Made by a program: the position numbers and the translations under genes. From Enterocloster hominis (ex Liu et al. 2021) (lineage in GTDB: Bacteria > Bacillota > Clostridia > Lachnospirales > Lachnospiraceae), in NCBI GenBank assembly GCA_014385265.1, contig JACRTJ010000027.1:107035-171034 (forward strand): a stretch of 64,000 nucleotides of DNA, written 5' to 3'. Numbering within the stretch: the first letter of the stretch is position 1; each line of letters begins with the position of its first letter. The notes beneath the pieces are model-generated. The model worked only from the letters and a program-made list of their open reading frames with translations. It ran no database searches and had not been told where the DNA came from. Below, one piece after another: positions 52,768 to 60,396 of the stretch.

Positions 52768-53084
52768 ACATTTGCCTCCTCAAAGATCCGGGAAATATGT
52801 CCGGAATATACGGTCCATTCGCTCTTATACAGCTTTAACTGGGCCCGGCCCGTTTCTGTCAGCTTATAATATCTCCGGTTTCTTCCATCAAACGCCATAT
52901 CATACGTTTCCAGGCAGTTTTCCTTCTGGAGTCTCCGCAGCACCGGATACAGTGTGGACTCCGATATATCGATGGCCTTTCTCACGTCCTGAGTGATCTT
53001 ATAGCCGTAGGTCCCCTCCGCCTCTCTGGAGACCACTGCCAGCACGATCCCGTCCAGCAGAGCGGCTCCTGTGTTGAATACCAT
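52764..53084 (-). CDS. PadR-family transcriptional regulator
   Basis: The 106-residue protein is a short PadR with a winged helix: LLDGIVLAVVSREAEGTYGYKI, DISESTLYPVLRRLQKENCLE and RNRRYYKLTETGRAQL. A short C-terminal helix gives the dimer. The ATG at 53084 follows AGGAGG. It heads a four-gene overlapping unit. Two matching palindromes over its promoter are very likely its own operators, so it should autoregulate the unit. Confidence 0.93.
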   Translation of the reverse strand: MVFNTGAALLDGIVLAVVSREAEGTYGYKITQDVRKAIDISESTLYPVLRRLQKENCLETYDMAFDGRNRRYYKLTETGRAQLKLYKSEWTVYSGHISRIFEEANV

Positions 53085-53166
53085 AGTCTTCCCTCCTAAA
53101 ATATGCAGCTGCGTTCCAGAGCCGCGGCTTTGATCCATTCCGGCTCTCTTGTAATTCTACCGTCCG

Positions 53167-53219
53167 CAATATTATACGCTGTATATTATTGTAACAGTAT
53201 TATATACCATATAATATTG
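53167..53219 (-). promoter_or_regulatory. Two tandem 25-base palindromic operators at the PadR promoter
   Basis: The sites are 53167-53191 and 53195-53219 (plus coordinates), with centres 28 bases apart. On the minus strand one reads CAATATTATAT-GGT-ATATAATACTG and the other CAATAATATAC-AGC-GTATAATATTG. Each has 11-base arms around a 3-base centre with at most one or two mismatches. The first overlaps the -10 box. They fit binding by two PadR dimers. Confidence 0.72.
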
Positions 53220-53227
53220 TATGTCAA
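53199..53227 (-). promoter_or_regulatory. Consensus sigma-A promoter of the PadR unit
   Basis: On the minus strand TTGACA (53222-53227) and TATAAT (53199-53204) are both perfect, with a 17-base spacer. Confidence 0.87.
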
Positions 53228-53314
53228 CAAAATCTTTTTTCCGTGCCAAGCGCCTGCCCCCTGTTGTCCCCAGCGGAGCGTTTCCTCCCTTATGGGCCGC
53301 ACATTTCTATGACA

Positions 53315-53343
53315 GAAAAAAGACGCCCCCTCCCAGGAGCGCC
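53315..53343 (-). terminator. Terminator of the cell-wall-binding protein gene
   Basis: On the minus strand GGCGCTCCT (53335-53343) pairs with GGGGGCGTC (53322-53330), with G-T wobbles, followed by TTTTTT. Confidence 0.7.
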
Positions 53344-53354
53344 TTCTCTTTCTT

Positions 53355-54269
53355 CTATTTCTTTAAGGACAGAGCACCATTGGCATCAGGCACGAACTCC
53401 GCAGCCTCCGTCAGCATCCGGCCGTCGTCCTTTAAAAAATACGTCTTTCCGTCCACAGTTACAAATCCAGTGGCCATCCGGCCGCTTTCCGGGTCCAGGT
53501 AGTACCAGTCTGTTCCCTCACACAGCCATCCAGTCTTCTTCTGGCCCTGTTCATAATAGTACCAGCTCCCGGCTTCTTCCTTCCAGCCATGGAAGCCCAG
53601 TCCATCCGCATTTTCCTTTCCTGCGTCCTGGCCCTCTCCCTGGAAGATCACGATCTTCTCTGCTGCGGAGCCGTCCGTTCCATCGGTCCATAGCAGGATC
53701 GGAGTCCCCTTCTTGAGGTCTGTTGCAAATACCATGTTTCTGGTCAGATAGGGGAGCAGGACCGTGGAATCCGAAACCGTGTATTTCATCCCGCCGGCAG
53801 TTTCCAGGATATATGCAGCCTCTGTTCCATCTGCCTTATCCGGCTCCTGGGTCAGGGATTCCACCACTGCATAAACAGGAAAGCCGGAGTCTGCCGGAGC
53901 ATCCGCCAGAACCAGAAGCCCGTTGGTGATGGGCGGCAGGCTTAAGGTCATGGCCGGTCCCGTATAGACCCGGACCGCCTCGCCATCGTCTAAGTTTTCC
54001 ACAGAGACCGGGAACCCGTTGACGGCATCCAGGATCTTCGTGTCCTCAGAAAGGTTCACTACCACCTCCGTCATCCCGCCTTCCACACGGCGGTTGAGAT
54101 GCAGTCTCCCATCCTCTGCGGAGATCACACTTCCGTCCATGCACACCATCCCGTCCAGCCGGCTTCCATTTTCCCCGGCTCCGCTGGTATCTGCCATTCC
54201 TGTGATCCCCATGGAAGCTGTAAACATTGCTGCGGCTGCAAGCACCGCCGCTCCATGTAATCGTTTCAT
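53355..54269 (-). CDS. Secreted protein with C-terminal cell-wall-binding (choline-type) repeats
   Basis: The 304-residue protein has a signal peptide (MKRLHGAAVLAAAAMFTASM, residues 1 to about 26). A beta-rich domain follows (about 35-215) that I do not recognise. The C-terminal 80 residues hold Trp/Tyr/Gly repeats (GSWYYYEQGQKKTGWLCEG, TDWYYLDPESGRMATGF) of the CW_binding_1 type. The repeats usually attach proteins to wall polymers. The ATG at 54269 follows GGAGG; the ATG at 54284 overlaps that site. It stands alone between terminators. Confidence 0.85.
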   Translation of the reverse strand: MKRLHGAAVLAAAAMFTASMGITGMADTSGAGENGSRLDGMVCMDGSVISAEDGRLHLNRRVEGGMTEVVVNLSEDTKILDAVNGFPVSVENLDDGEAVRVYTGPAMTLSLPPITNGLLVLADAPADSGFPVYAVVESLTQEPDKADGTEAAYILETAGGMKYTVSDSTVLLPYLTRNMVFATDLKKGTPILLWTDGTDGSAAEKIVIFQGEGQDAGKENADGLGFHGWKEEAGSWYYYEQGQKKTGWLCEGTDWYYLDPESGRMATGFVTVDGKTYFLKDDGRMLTEAAEFVPDANGALSLKK

Positions 54270-54367
54270 ATTCTCGTCCTCCATTCATTTCTGATCTGAT
54301 ACAGATATCTTACCATAGAGCATAAAAAAAATCCCACCGATTTTTCTTACGAATCCATTACGTGTTT

Positions 54368-54529
54368 TTATAGGGCCCTGGAAACTGTCCTTTTCTCCCA
54401 TGACATGGCGTTATTCACCAGCCGGATCCCCTTCCAGTATAAGTGCGCCTCCATCCAGGGAAAGACCGTGATCCATCCGGAATTTACCACCTGCGGACTC
54501 TCCAGCTCATCACCACCTGCGAAGCCCAT
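54368..54529 (-). CDS. Possible small protein or gene remnant, 53 residues
   Basis: A short minus-strand frame begins at an ATG 4 bases after GGAGG and encodes GWITVFPWMEAHLYWKGIRL near its middle, rich in Trp and aromatic residues. The open frame continues a little upstream (to about 54545) before the start. Composition is protein-like, but I do not recognise it and no conservation test is possible. It may be the C-terminal end of a lost gene. Confidence 0.35.
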   Translation of the reverse strand: MGFAGGDELESPQVVNSGWITVFPWMEAHLYWKGIRLVNNAMSWEKRTVSRAL

Positions 54530-54575
54530 GAATCCTCCGTCTTCCTATTCCCCCCTCCCGTATCATAAAAAATAA

Positions 54576-54742
54576 TGGGCATAAATGTATGTTTTTTCCC
54601 ACAGTGCCCAAAAATCATAGGAAAACCCCGGGACTTCTCTGGATTTTCCTATGGATTGGGCATATATCTCCTTTTTCTCTGTGTATGCCCAAAAAGCACT
54701 GGAATTTTGGGCATAGCAGGAAAAAACTCCCTTCTATGCCCA
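54576..54742. repeat. Array of three TGGGCATA/TATGCCCA inverted-repeat units
   Basis: TGGGCATA occurs at 54576, 54657 and 54708. Each is followed 27-29 bases later by its inverse TATGCCCA (54605, where it reads AGTGCCCA, then 54684 and 54735). Units 2 and 3 have identical geometry and are 51 bases apart. The loops are homopyrimidine or homopurine rich. Between units 1 and 2, CATAGGAAAA (54616-54625) pairs with TTTTCCTATG (54644-54653). CCCAAAA/TTTTGGG (54688-54694, 54705-54711) offers a competing helix. It is non-coding. It could be a multi-site regulator target, a structured RNA or a repeat family. Confidence 0.72.
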
Positions 54743-54827
54743 GGCAACGAAGCCTGAGAGCCTAAGACAAGGGATCGGGCCGAGGCAAAGGAGAACCTTC
54801 CAAAAGAGCTTCACCAGACGCCGAAAA

Positions 54828-54862
54828 GGACGCGTGAAAAACTTATGTTCTTCACACGCCCT
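54828..54862 (-). terminator. Terminator of rpsA
   Basis: On the minus strand GCGTGTGAAGAAC and GTTTTTCACGC form an imperfect stem with an ATAA loop, followed by GTCCTTTTC. It lies 33 bases after the rpsA stop. Confidence 0.65.
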
Positions 54863-54894
54863 CTTCTATTCTGCACCGGATATTTGGCCGGTTT

Positions 54895-55977
54895 TTATTC
54901 CTCTGCTGCCTCTTCAGCCGGAGCCTCTGTCTCCAGAGCCTTCATGCTGAGGCTGATCTTTCTGTCTGCCTCGTTGAAGTCAACGATCTTAGCTGTGATC
55001 TCCTGACCGATGGAAAGTACGTCAGACGGTTTTGCAACGTGCTCTCTGGAGATCTGGGATACATGAAGGAGTGCGTCCACGCCTGCCTCCAGTTCAACGA
55101 ATGCGCCGAAGTCTGTCATACGTGCCACACGGCCTGTTACCACGTTGCCTGCTGCATATTTCTCAGCAGCGTTTGCCCACGGATTTGTCTCCGGGAACTT
55201 CATGGACAGGGCGATCTTCTCACCGTTGATATCCTTGATCAGAGCTGTTACCTTCTCGCCTACCTTGAATACCTTCTTGGGGCTCTCAACTCTTCCCCAG
55301 GACATTTCGGAGATATGGAGTAAGCCGTCAGCACCGCCTAAGTCGATGAATGCGCCGAAGTCTGTCACGTTCTTAACGGTTCCTTCTACCTTCTGGCCAA
55401 CAGCGATGCGCTCGAACAGAGCCTTCTGCATCTCAGCCTTCCTGGCAACGATGAGCTGCTTGCGGTCGCCGATGACTCTTCTTCTCTTGGGATTGAACTC
55501 AGTGATCACGAACTCGATCTCCTGGTCTGCGTACTTGGAAAGATCCTTTTCGTATACGTCAGATACAAGGCTTGCAGGAATAAAGATCCTTGCCTCGTCC
55601 ACGATCACGCTTAAGCCGCCGTCCAGAACCTGGGATACCTTTGCAGTAAGAACCTCATGGTTCTCAAAGGCCTCTTCCAGTCTCTTATTTCCTCTGTCGG
55701 CTGCCAGTCTCTTATAGGAAAGTGCAACCTGGCCCTCGCCGTCGTTTACTTTAACGACCTTGGCCTCCATCTCGTCGCCTACCTGTACAAGATTTCTTAA
55801 GTCCACGTTGGGCTCGTTGGTGTATTCACTGCGGGTAATGATGCCGTCGGATTTGTAACCGATGTTCAAAACGATCTCATCTTCTTTAACGTCGATGACT
55901 TTACCAGTGACAACCTCTCCTGTACGTATTGTTTTTAATGATTCTTCTAACATTTGTTCAAAACTTAACTCTGACAT
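54895..55977 (-). CDS. rpsA: Ribosomal protein S1
   Basis: The 360-residue protein has four S1 RNA-binding domains. They begin near residues 18 (GEVVTGKVIDVKEDEIVL), 104, 190 (GQKVEGTVKNVTDFGAFIDL) and 275 (GNVVTGRVARMTDFGAFVEL), and an acidic Ala/Glu tail follows. This is the short Firmicutes form; E. coli S1 has six domains. S1 helps mRNA bind the 30S subunit. It overlaps ispH by 20 bases; in many Clostridia the two are fused or adjacent. Confidence 0.94.
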   Translation of the reverse strand: MSELSFEQMLEESLKTIRTGEVVTGKVIDVKEDEIVLNIGYKSDGIITRSEYTNEPNVDLRNLVQVGDEMEAKVVKVNDGEGQVALSYKRLAADRGNKRLEEAFENHEVLTAKVSQVLDGGLSVIVDEARIFIPASLVSDVYEKDLSKYADQEIEFVITEFNPKRRRVIGDRKQLIVARKAEMQKALFERIAVGQKVEGTVKNVTDFGAFIDLGGADGLLHISEMSWGRVESPKKVFKVGEKVTALIKDINGEKIALSMKFPETNPWANAAEKYAAGNVVTGRVARMTDFGAFVELEAGVDALLHVSQISREHVAKPSDVLSIGQEITAKIVDFNEADRKISLSMKALETEAPAEEAAEE

Positions 55978-56809
55978 TAGTATGAACCTCCTCGATAATA
56001 TTATTCGGGGTTGAAGCCCCTGCTGTAATACCTACGTTGCACGCAGAACTTATACATTCAGGATTTAAGTCGTCCAGGGTCTGGATGTAATACGTTTTGT
56101 TACATTCTCGCCGGCAGATCTCATACAGCTTCTGGGTATTGGAGCTGTTTTTCCCTCCGATCACCAGCATCACGTCCACCTGAGAAGCGATCTCTTTCGC
56201 CTCTACCTGCCTTTCCTGTGTCGCATTGCAAATCGTATTTAAAACAAATATATCATAACGCGTTTTAGGAATTTTTTCAACTATATCTTGAAATTTCTTG
56301 TAATTAAATGTCGTCTGGGCCACCAGGCACAGGCGGCTGCCCTCCGGAAGCCCCAGTTTTTCAAAATCCTCCGCGTTTTCAATGACCTTCGTGTCCTGAT
56401 TCCCCCAGCCCTTGATCCCAATGACCTCGGGGTGGGATTCGTCTCCCACGATGATCACCTGGCGTCCCTCTGCACACTGGCCGGCCACCACCCGGTGGAT
56501 CTTCTTTACATAGGGACAGGTGGCGTCCACGATCTCCACCCCGTTCTTTTCCAGGATGTCGTAGATATGTTTTCCTACGCCATGGGAACGGATGACCACC
56601 ACACAGTCCCGGACGCGATCCAGCTCCTCTTCTGAGCCGATGACCTCCACGCCTTTTTTCTTAAGATCCTTGACCACTTCCTCGTTGTGGATGATGGGAC
56701 CGTATGTATAGATGGGTTTATCGGTCTTCTGGATCTGTTCGTAGACCTTCTCCACAGCCCTTTTTACGCCAAAGCAGAACCCGGCGGTCTTTGCAACGGT
56801 CACATTCAT
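55958..56809 (-). CDS. ispH: 4-hydroxy-3-methylbut-2-enyl diphosphate reductase
   Basis: The 283-residue iron-sulfur enzyme makes IPP and DMAPP in the last step of the MEP pathway. The cluster ligands are Cys in KTAGFCFGVKRAVE near residue 12, VDATCPYVKKIHR near 97 and LNTICNATQERQ near 193. HNEEVVKDLKKKGV and TAGASTPNNIIEEV are also typical. It overlaps cmk by four bases and rpsA by 20. The C-terminus ends normally, so it is a split rather than fused IspH-S1 arrangement. Confidence 0.96.
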   Translation of the reverse strand: MNVTVAKTAGFCFGVKRAVEKVYEQIQKTDKPIYTYGPIIHNEEVVKDLKKKGVEVIGSEEELDRVRDCVVVIRSHGVGKHIYDILEKNGVEIVDATCPYVKKIHRVVAGQCAEGRQVIIVGDESHPEVIGIKGWGNQDTKVIENAEDFEKLGLPEGSRLCLVAQTTFNYKKFQDIVEKIPKTRYDIFVLNTICNATQERQVEAKEIASQVDVMLVIGGKNSSNTQKLYEICRRECNKTYYIQTLDDLNPECISSACNVGITAGASTPNNIIEEVHTNVRVKF

Positions 56810-57495
56810 GGCCTTCCCCCCGCCTGGCCGTCGATTTTCTGGTCGATCAGCCTTCCGATGGCGTCCACCACCTGGTCCAGGGTCATATCGGAGGAATCCA
56901 GATAAACAGCGTCCTCCGCTTGCACCAGAGGAGAGTGTTCCCGGTGCATATCCCGGTGATCCCGGTCCAGGATGTCCTGCTCGATCTCCTTAAGATCACA
57001 GGCGATCCCCTTTTCTGTCAGCTCCCTGTACCGCCTTCTGGCCCGCACCAGGGAACTGGCTGTCAGATAGACCTTTACATCGGCCTCCGGCAGCACGCAG
57101 GTGCCGATGTCCCGGCCGTCCATGACCACATCCGACTTCCGGGCCATTTCTTTCTGGAGCTCCACCAGCTTTTCCCGGACAAAAAGATACCCTGAAGTGG
57201 CTGACGCCATGTTCCCCACCTCTTCTGTACGGATCAAGCCGGATACGTTCTCTCCGTTTAAAAACACCTGCTGGGCGCCGTTTTCATAGGCGATGGAGAT
57301 GGAAACCTCCATGCAGGCTTTATTCACTGCTGCTTCATCGTTTTTATCAACGCCCTTCCTCAGAAAGTAAAGGGCCATGGTCCGGTACATGGCTCCGGTA
57401 TCCACATAGATAAAATTTCTCTTTGCCGCCACTGCCTTCGCCACAGTGCTCTTTCCAGCTCCGGCAGGACCGTCGATGGCTACGTTAAAAGACAT
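56806..57495 (-). CDS. cmk: Cytidylate kinase
   Basis: The 229-residue kinase phosphorylates CMP and dCMP. It has the P-loop VAIDGPAGAGKSTVAKAVA, DTGAMYRTMALYFL, and VVMDGRDIGTCVLPEADVKV, with the lid region RARRRYREL. It overlaps ispH at ATGA and follows a flavoprotein gene by 50 bases. The cmk-ispH-rpsA order is conserved in Clostridia. Confidence 0.96.
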   Translation of the reverse strand: MSFNVAIDGPAGAGKSTVAKAVAAKRNFIYVDTGAMYRTMALYFLRKGVDKNDEAAVNKACMEVSISIAYENGAQQVFLNGENVSGLIRTEEVGNMASATSGYLFVREKLVELQKEMARKSDVVMDGRDIGTCVLPEADVKVYLTASSLVRARRRYRELTEKGIACDLKEIEQDILDRDHRDMHREHSPLVQAEDAVYLDSSDMTLDQVVDAIGRLIDQKIDGQAGGRP

Positions 57496-57545
57496 GTCTT
57501 CCTCCTTATCCCGCTCTTAAGCAGTTTCCGCCGTTTTACGGGAAT

Positions 57546-58817
57546 TTATTCATTGATCATCCGGATCTGCCGGTCCCGGACGTGCGCTCCGGCGCTTCTT
57601 CCCGCCAGCATCCCCGTGGACCAGGCGATCTGCAGGTTAAAGCCTCCCGTAACGCCGTCCAGGTCCAGCACTTCTCCGGCAAAATAAAGGCCCTGGGCCT
57701 TTTTAGACTCCATGGTGGCGGGATTGATCTCCTTTACGTCCACGCCTCCCTGGGTGATGATGGCCTCGTTATACCCTCTGAGACCTGTGAGGGTCACATG
57801 GAAGGATTTGGCGGCCTCCACCAGCCGCTCCCGCTCCTTCGCCGTCACCTCATTGACCTTCTTCTCCGGATCAATGCCGCTCCTGGCCACCATCACCGGG
57901 ACCAGCTTTGCCGGAAACAGCCGGTTTAAGGAATTTTTAAACCGCTTGTTCTTCGCCTCGTCAAAATCCCGCAGGATCCGGGCATCCAGCTGCTCCGGCG
58001 TCAGCGCCGGCTTTAAGTCGATGACCAGATCCAGAGGCCGCTTTTTAATGATCTTTGCAGCAAAGCTGCTGGCGCTTAAGATCACAGGACCGCTGACGCC
58101 AAAATGGGTAAACAGCATTTCCCCAAATTCCTTCCAGATGACCTTCTTCCCGTCATACACCGTCACCTCCACATTTTTCAGCGACAGTCCCTGGAGCTTT
58201 TTTACATCCTCTTCCGCGCAGGTGAAGGGCACCAGGGCCGGGAAAAGCTCCGTCACCGTATGGCCCGCGGCTTCTGCAAACCGGTAGCCGTCCCCGGTGG
58301 AACCGGTGGCCGGGTAGGACAGGCCTCCTGTGGCCACGATCACAGCTCCGGCTTCGACCATTTTCCGGCCTTTTTCCAGGACCACGCCCAGACACCGGCC
58401 ATCCTGGCAGACCACCTCTTTCACAGCCTCATTATAGCGGACGGACACTCCCAGCCGCTTCATCCGCCGTTCCATGGCCGCGATCACATCCGATGATTTA
58501 TCTGATACCGGGAATACCCGGTTGCCTCTCTCTATTTTTAAGGGACAGCCGCACTCGCCCATAAGTCCCATGACGTCAAAATTGGAAAAGCCATAAATGG
58601 CGCTGTATAAAAATTTTCCATTGGACACCATATGGGAAAACAGGTCCTCTGTATCGCAGCTGTTGGTCACATTGCAGCGTCCCTTTCCTGTGATATATAT
58701 CTTTTTTCCAAGCTTTTCATTTTTTTCATATACCACCACCTGGCATCCTGCCTGGGCGGCTCCTATGGCGGCCGCCATACCGGCTGCGCCGCCGCCTGCT
58801 ATCACTACTTTATTCAT
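57546..58817 (-). CDS. HI0933/YhiN-family FAD-dependent oxidoreductase
   Basis: The 423-residue flavoprotein has the dinucleotide-binding VVIAGGGAAGMAAAIGAAQA at its N-terminus, GKKIYITGKGRCNVTN near residue 40 and VIVATGGLSYPATGSTGDGY near 165. The C-terminal segment GGVDVKEINPATMESKKAQG then FNLQIAWSTGMLAG closes the FAD site. The family is widespread, but the reaction is unknown. It starts within the last bases of the polyphosphate kinase gene and lies upstream of cmk, a common arrangement. Confidence 0.93.
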   Translation of the reverse strand: MNKVVIAGGGAAGMAAAIGAAQAGCQVVVYEKNEKLGKKIYITGKGRCNVTNSCDTEDLFSHMVSNGKFLYSAIYGFSNFDVMGLMGECGCPLKIERGNRVFPVSDKSSDVIAAMERRMKRLGVSVRYNEAVKEVVCQDGRCLGVVLEKGRKMVEAGAVIVATGGLSYPATGSTGDGYRFAEAAGHTVTELFPALVPFTCAEEDVKKLQGLSLKNVEVTVYDGKKVIWKEFGEMLFTHFGVSGPVILSASSFAAKIIKKRPLDLVIDLKPALTPEQLDARILRDFDEAKNKRFKNSLNRLFPAKLVPVMVARSGIDPEKKVNEVTAKERERLVEAAKSFHVTLTGLRGYNEAIITQGGVDVKEINPATMESKKAQGLYFAGEVLDLDGVTGGFNLQIAWSTGMLAGRSAGAHVRDRQIRMINE

Positions 58818-60312
58818 GTTTTTTCTTTGCTTTTTCCACTTCTTTTATTTTCTTCTCCAGCGCGTCCGCCACGGTCTCCATCACCTTGATGCGGGCGTAA
58901 TACTTGGAGTTTCCTTCCACCACGATCCAGGGAGCGTCCTCTGTGGATGTCTTTTCCAGCATCTCGTTGACCGCTTCCTCATACTGGTCCCACTTTTCCC
59001 GGTTTCTCCAGTCCTCGTCTGTGATCTTCCACTGTTTTTCAGGATTCTTCATCCGGTCGTTGAACCGCCGTTCCTGCTCATCCTTATCGATATGGAGCCA
59101 GAACTTCAGCACCACAGCCCCAGAATGCACCAGATGGGCTTCCATATCGTTGATCTCCTGATACGCCCTGTGCCATTCCTCCTCCGTGCAGAAGCCCTCG
59201 ATCCGCTCCACCATGACCCTGCCGTACCAGGTCCGGTCAAAAACAGCCATATGGCCGTCCTTGGGGAAACGGGTCCAGAACCGCCATAGATAATGGTGGG
59301 CTTTTTCTGTGCTGCTGGGGGAGGCGGTGGGACATACCTGGTATCCTCTGGGATCCAGATGACTGGTAAGACGCCTGATGGCTCCGCCCTTTCCAGCCGC
59401 ATCCCATCCCTCAAAGCCTAAGACCACAGGGATCCTGTACCGGTACAGGTCTCCATGGAGCCGCTCCAGCCTTTTCTGTAACTGATCCAGCTTTTTTCTG
59501 TACTCCTCCCGGTCCATGGTCTTTTCCAGATCCACACGGGAGAGGATCCCTTTTTTATATTTATCCGGCGGCAGCGGAGGCTCGAACCGGGGAGTTTCCC
59601 GGCCGGCGGCTTTTTTCTCCAGGGCCGCCTCCATGGCCGACGATACTGCTTCCATAATTGCAAGAGCCGCTTTTTCCTTATGGGCGGCATCGATGACCGT
59701 CCACGGAGCCCAGGGCACGTTGGTGGCATCGATCATCTCTTTTGTGATCCGGGCGTATTTTTTATAGCGGCGGTTTCTCTCCCAGTCGGCTTCTGTGACC
59801 CTCCACGCCGTATCTGCTGATGCTTCCAGCTTTTTAAACCGTTTTCTCTGTTCTTTCTCTGAAATTTCAAGAAACAGCTTAACAAGCACTGTCCCGTCGT
59901 CTGTCAGCTGTTTTTCAAAAGCCCGGATATCCGAAAGGCTTTCTTCTGTCTCTCTTTTTCCCAGATCCCTGTCAAACCGGTCCGCAAAGATCCGTCGGTT
60001 CCAGCTGGTGTCAAAAATGGCGATCCGGCCCTTTTCCGGGCAGCGGATGGCAAACCGCCATAAAAACGGGTGCATGGCCTCCTCTTCCCCGTCCCGGTCT
60101 CCCGTGTACACGTCAAAGCCCCTGGGATCCAGCGCCTGGATCAAGCGGCTGATCTGGAGGCCCTTTCCCGCAGCATCGAAGCCGTCAAAGGTGATGATGA
60201 CCGGGATCTTCTCATCCTTAAGCCGTCTCTGGAGAACGCCCAGGCGGGCCGCAGCCGCAGCCAGACGGGCTTTATCTCCTTCTTTCCGGCTCTTCTTTTT
60301 CTCTTCCTGCAT
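58810..60312 (-). CDS. pap: Two-domain PPK2-type polyphosphate kinase (polyphosphate:AMP phosphotransferase)
   Basis: The 500-residue protein has two PPK2 domains in tandem, the layout of class II enzymes that use polyphosphate to convert AMP to ADP. The C-terminal domain is complete: Walker A GFEGWDAAGKGGAIRRL near residue 305, and FDRTWYGRVMVER for Walker B and lid. The N-terminal domain keeps a Walker A-like FDGFDAAGKGLQI but reads FDTSWNRRIFADR, lacking the DRxWYxR lid residues, so it is probably inactive. It ends inside the start of the flavoprotein gene. Confidence 0.9.
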   Translation of the reverse strand: MQEEKKKSRKEGDKARLAAAAARLGVLQRRLKDEKIPVIITFDGFDAAGKGLQISRLIQALDPRGFDVYTGDRDGEEEAMHPFLWRFAIRCPEKGRIAIFDTSWNRRIFADRFDRDLGKRETEESLSDIRAFEKQLTDDGTVLVKLFLEISEKEQRKRFKKLEASADTAWRVTEADWERNRRYKKYARITKEMIDATNVPWAPWTVIDAAHKEKAALAIMEAVSSAMEAALEKKAAGRETPRFEPPLPPDKYKKGILSRVDLEKTMDREEYRKKLDQLQKRLERLHGDLYRYRIPVVLGFEGWDAAGKGGAIRRLTSHLDPRGYQVCPTASPSSTEKAHHYLWRFWTRFPKDGHMAVFDRTWYGRVMVERIEGFCTEEEWHRAYQEINDMEAHLVHSGAVVLKFWLHIDKDEQERRFNDRMKNPEKQWKITDEDWRNREKWDQYEEAVNEMLEKTSTEDAPWIVVEGNSKYYARIKVMETVADALEKKIKEVEKAKKKHE

Positions 60313-60357
60313 AAAAGGACCTCCATTTCCATATTTATTTTCCTGCGTTTCCCGGAT

Positions 60358-60382
60358 CCGGCCGGCTTTATCCGCCGGCCGG
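60358..60382 (-). terminator. Hairpin after the aldo/keto reductase gene
   Basis: CCGGCCGGC (60358-60366) pairs with GCCGGCCGG (60374-60382) around a 7-base loop. No T-run follows, so termination would need a factor or be weak. Confidence 0.45.
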
Positions 60383-60396
60383 CACGTCCAGTCCGC

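Noticed and set aside
54575..54757. Short frame through the TGGGCATA array
   Set aside because: Its codons are dictated by the inverted repeats, and there is no ribosome site.
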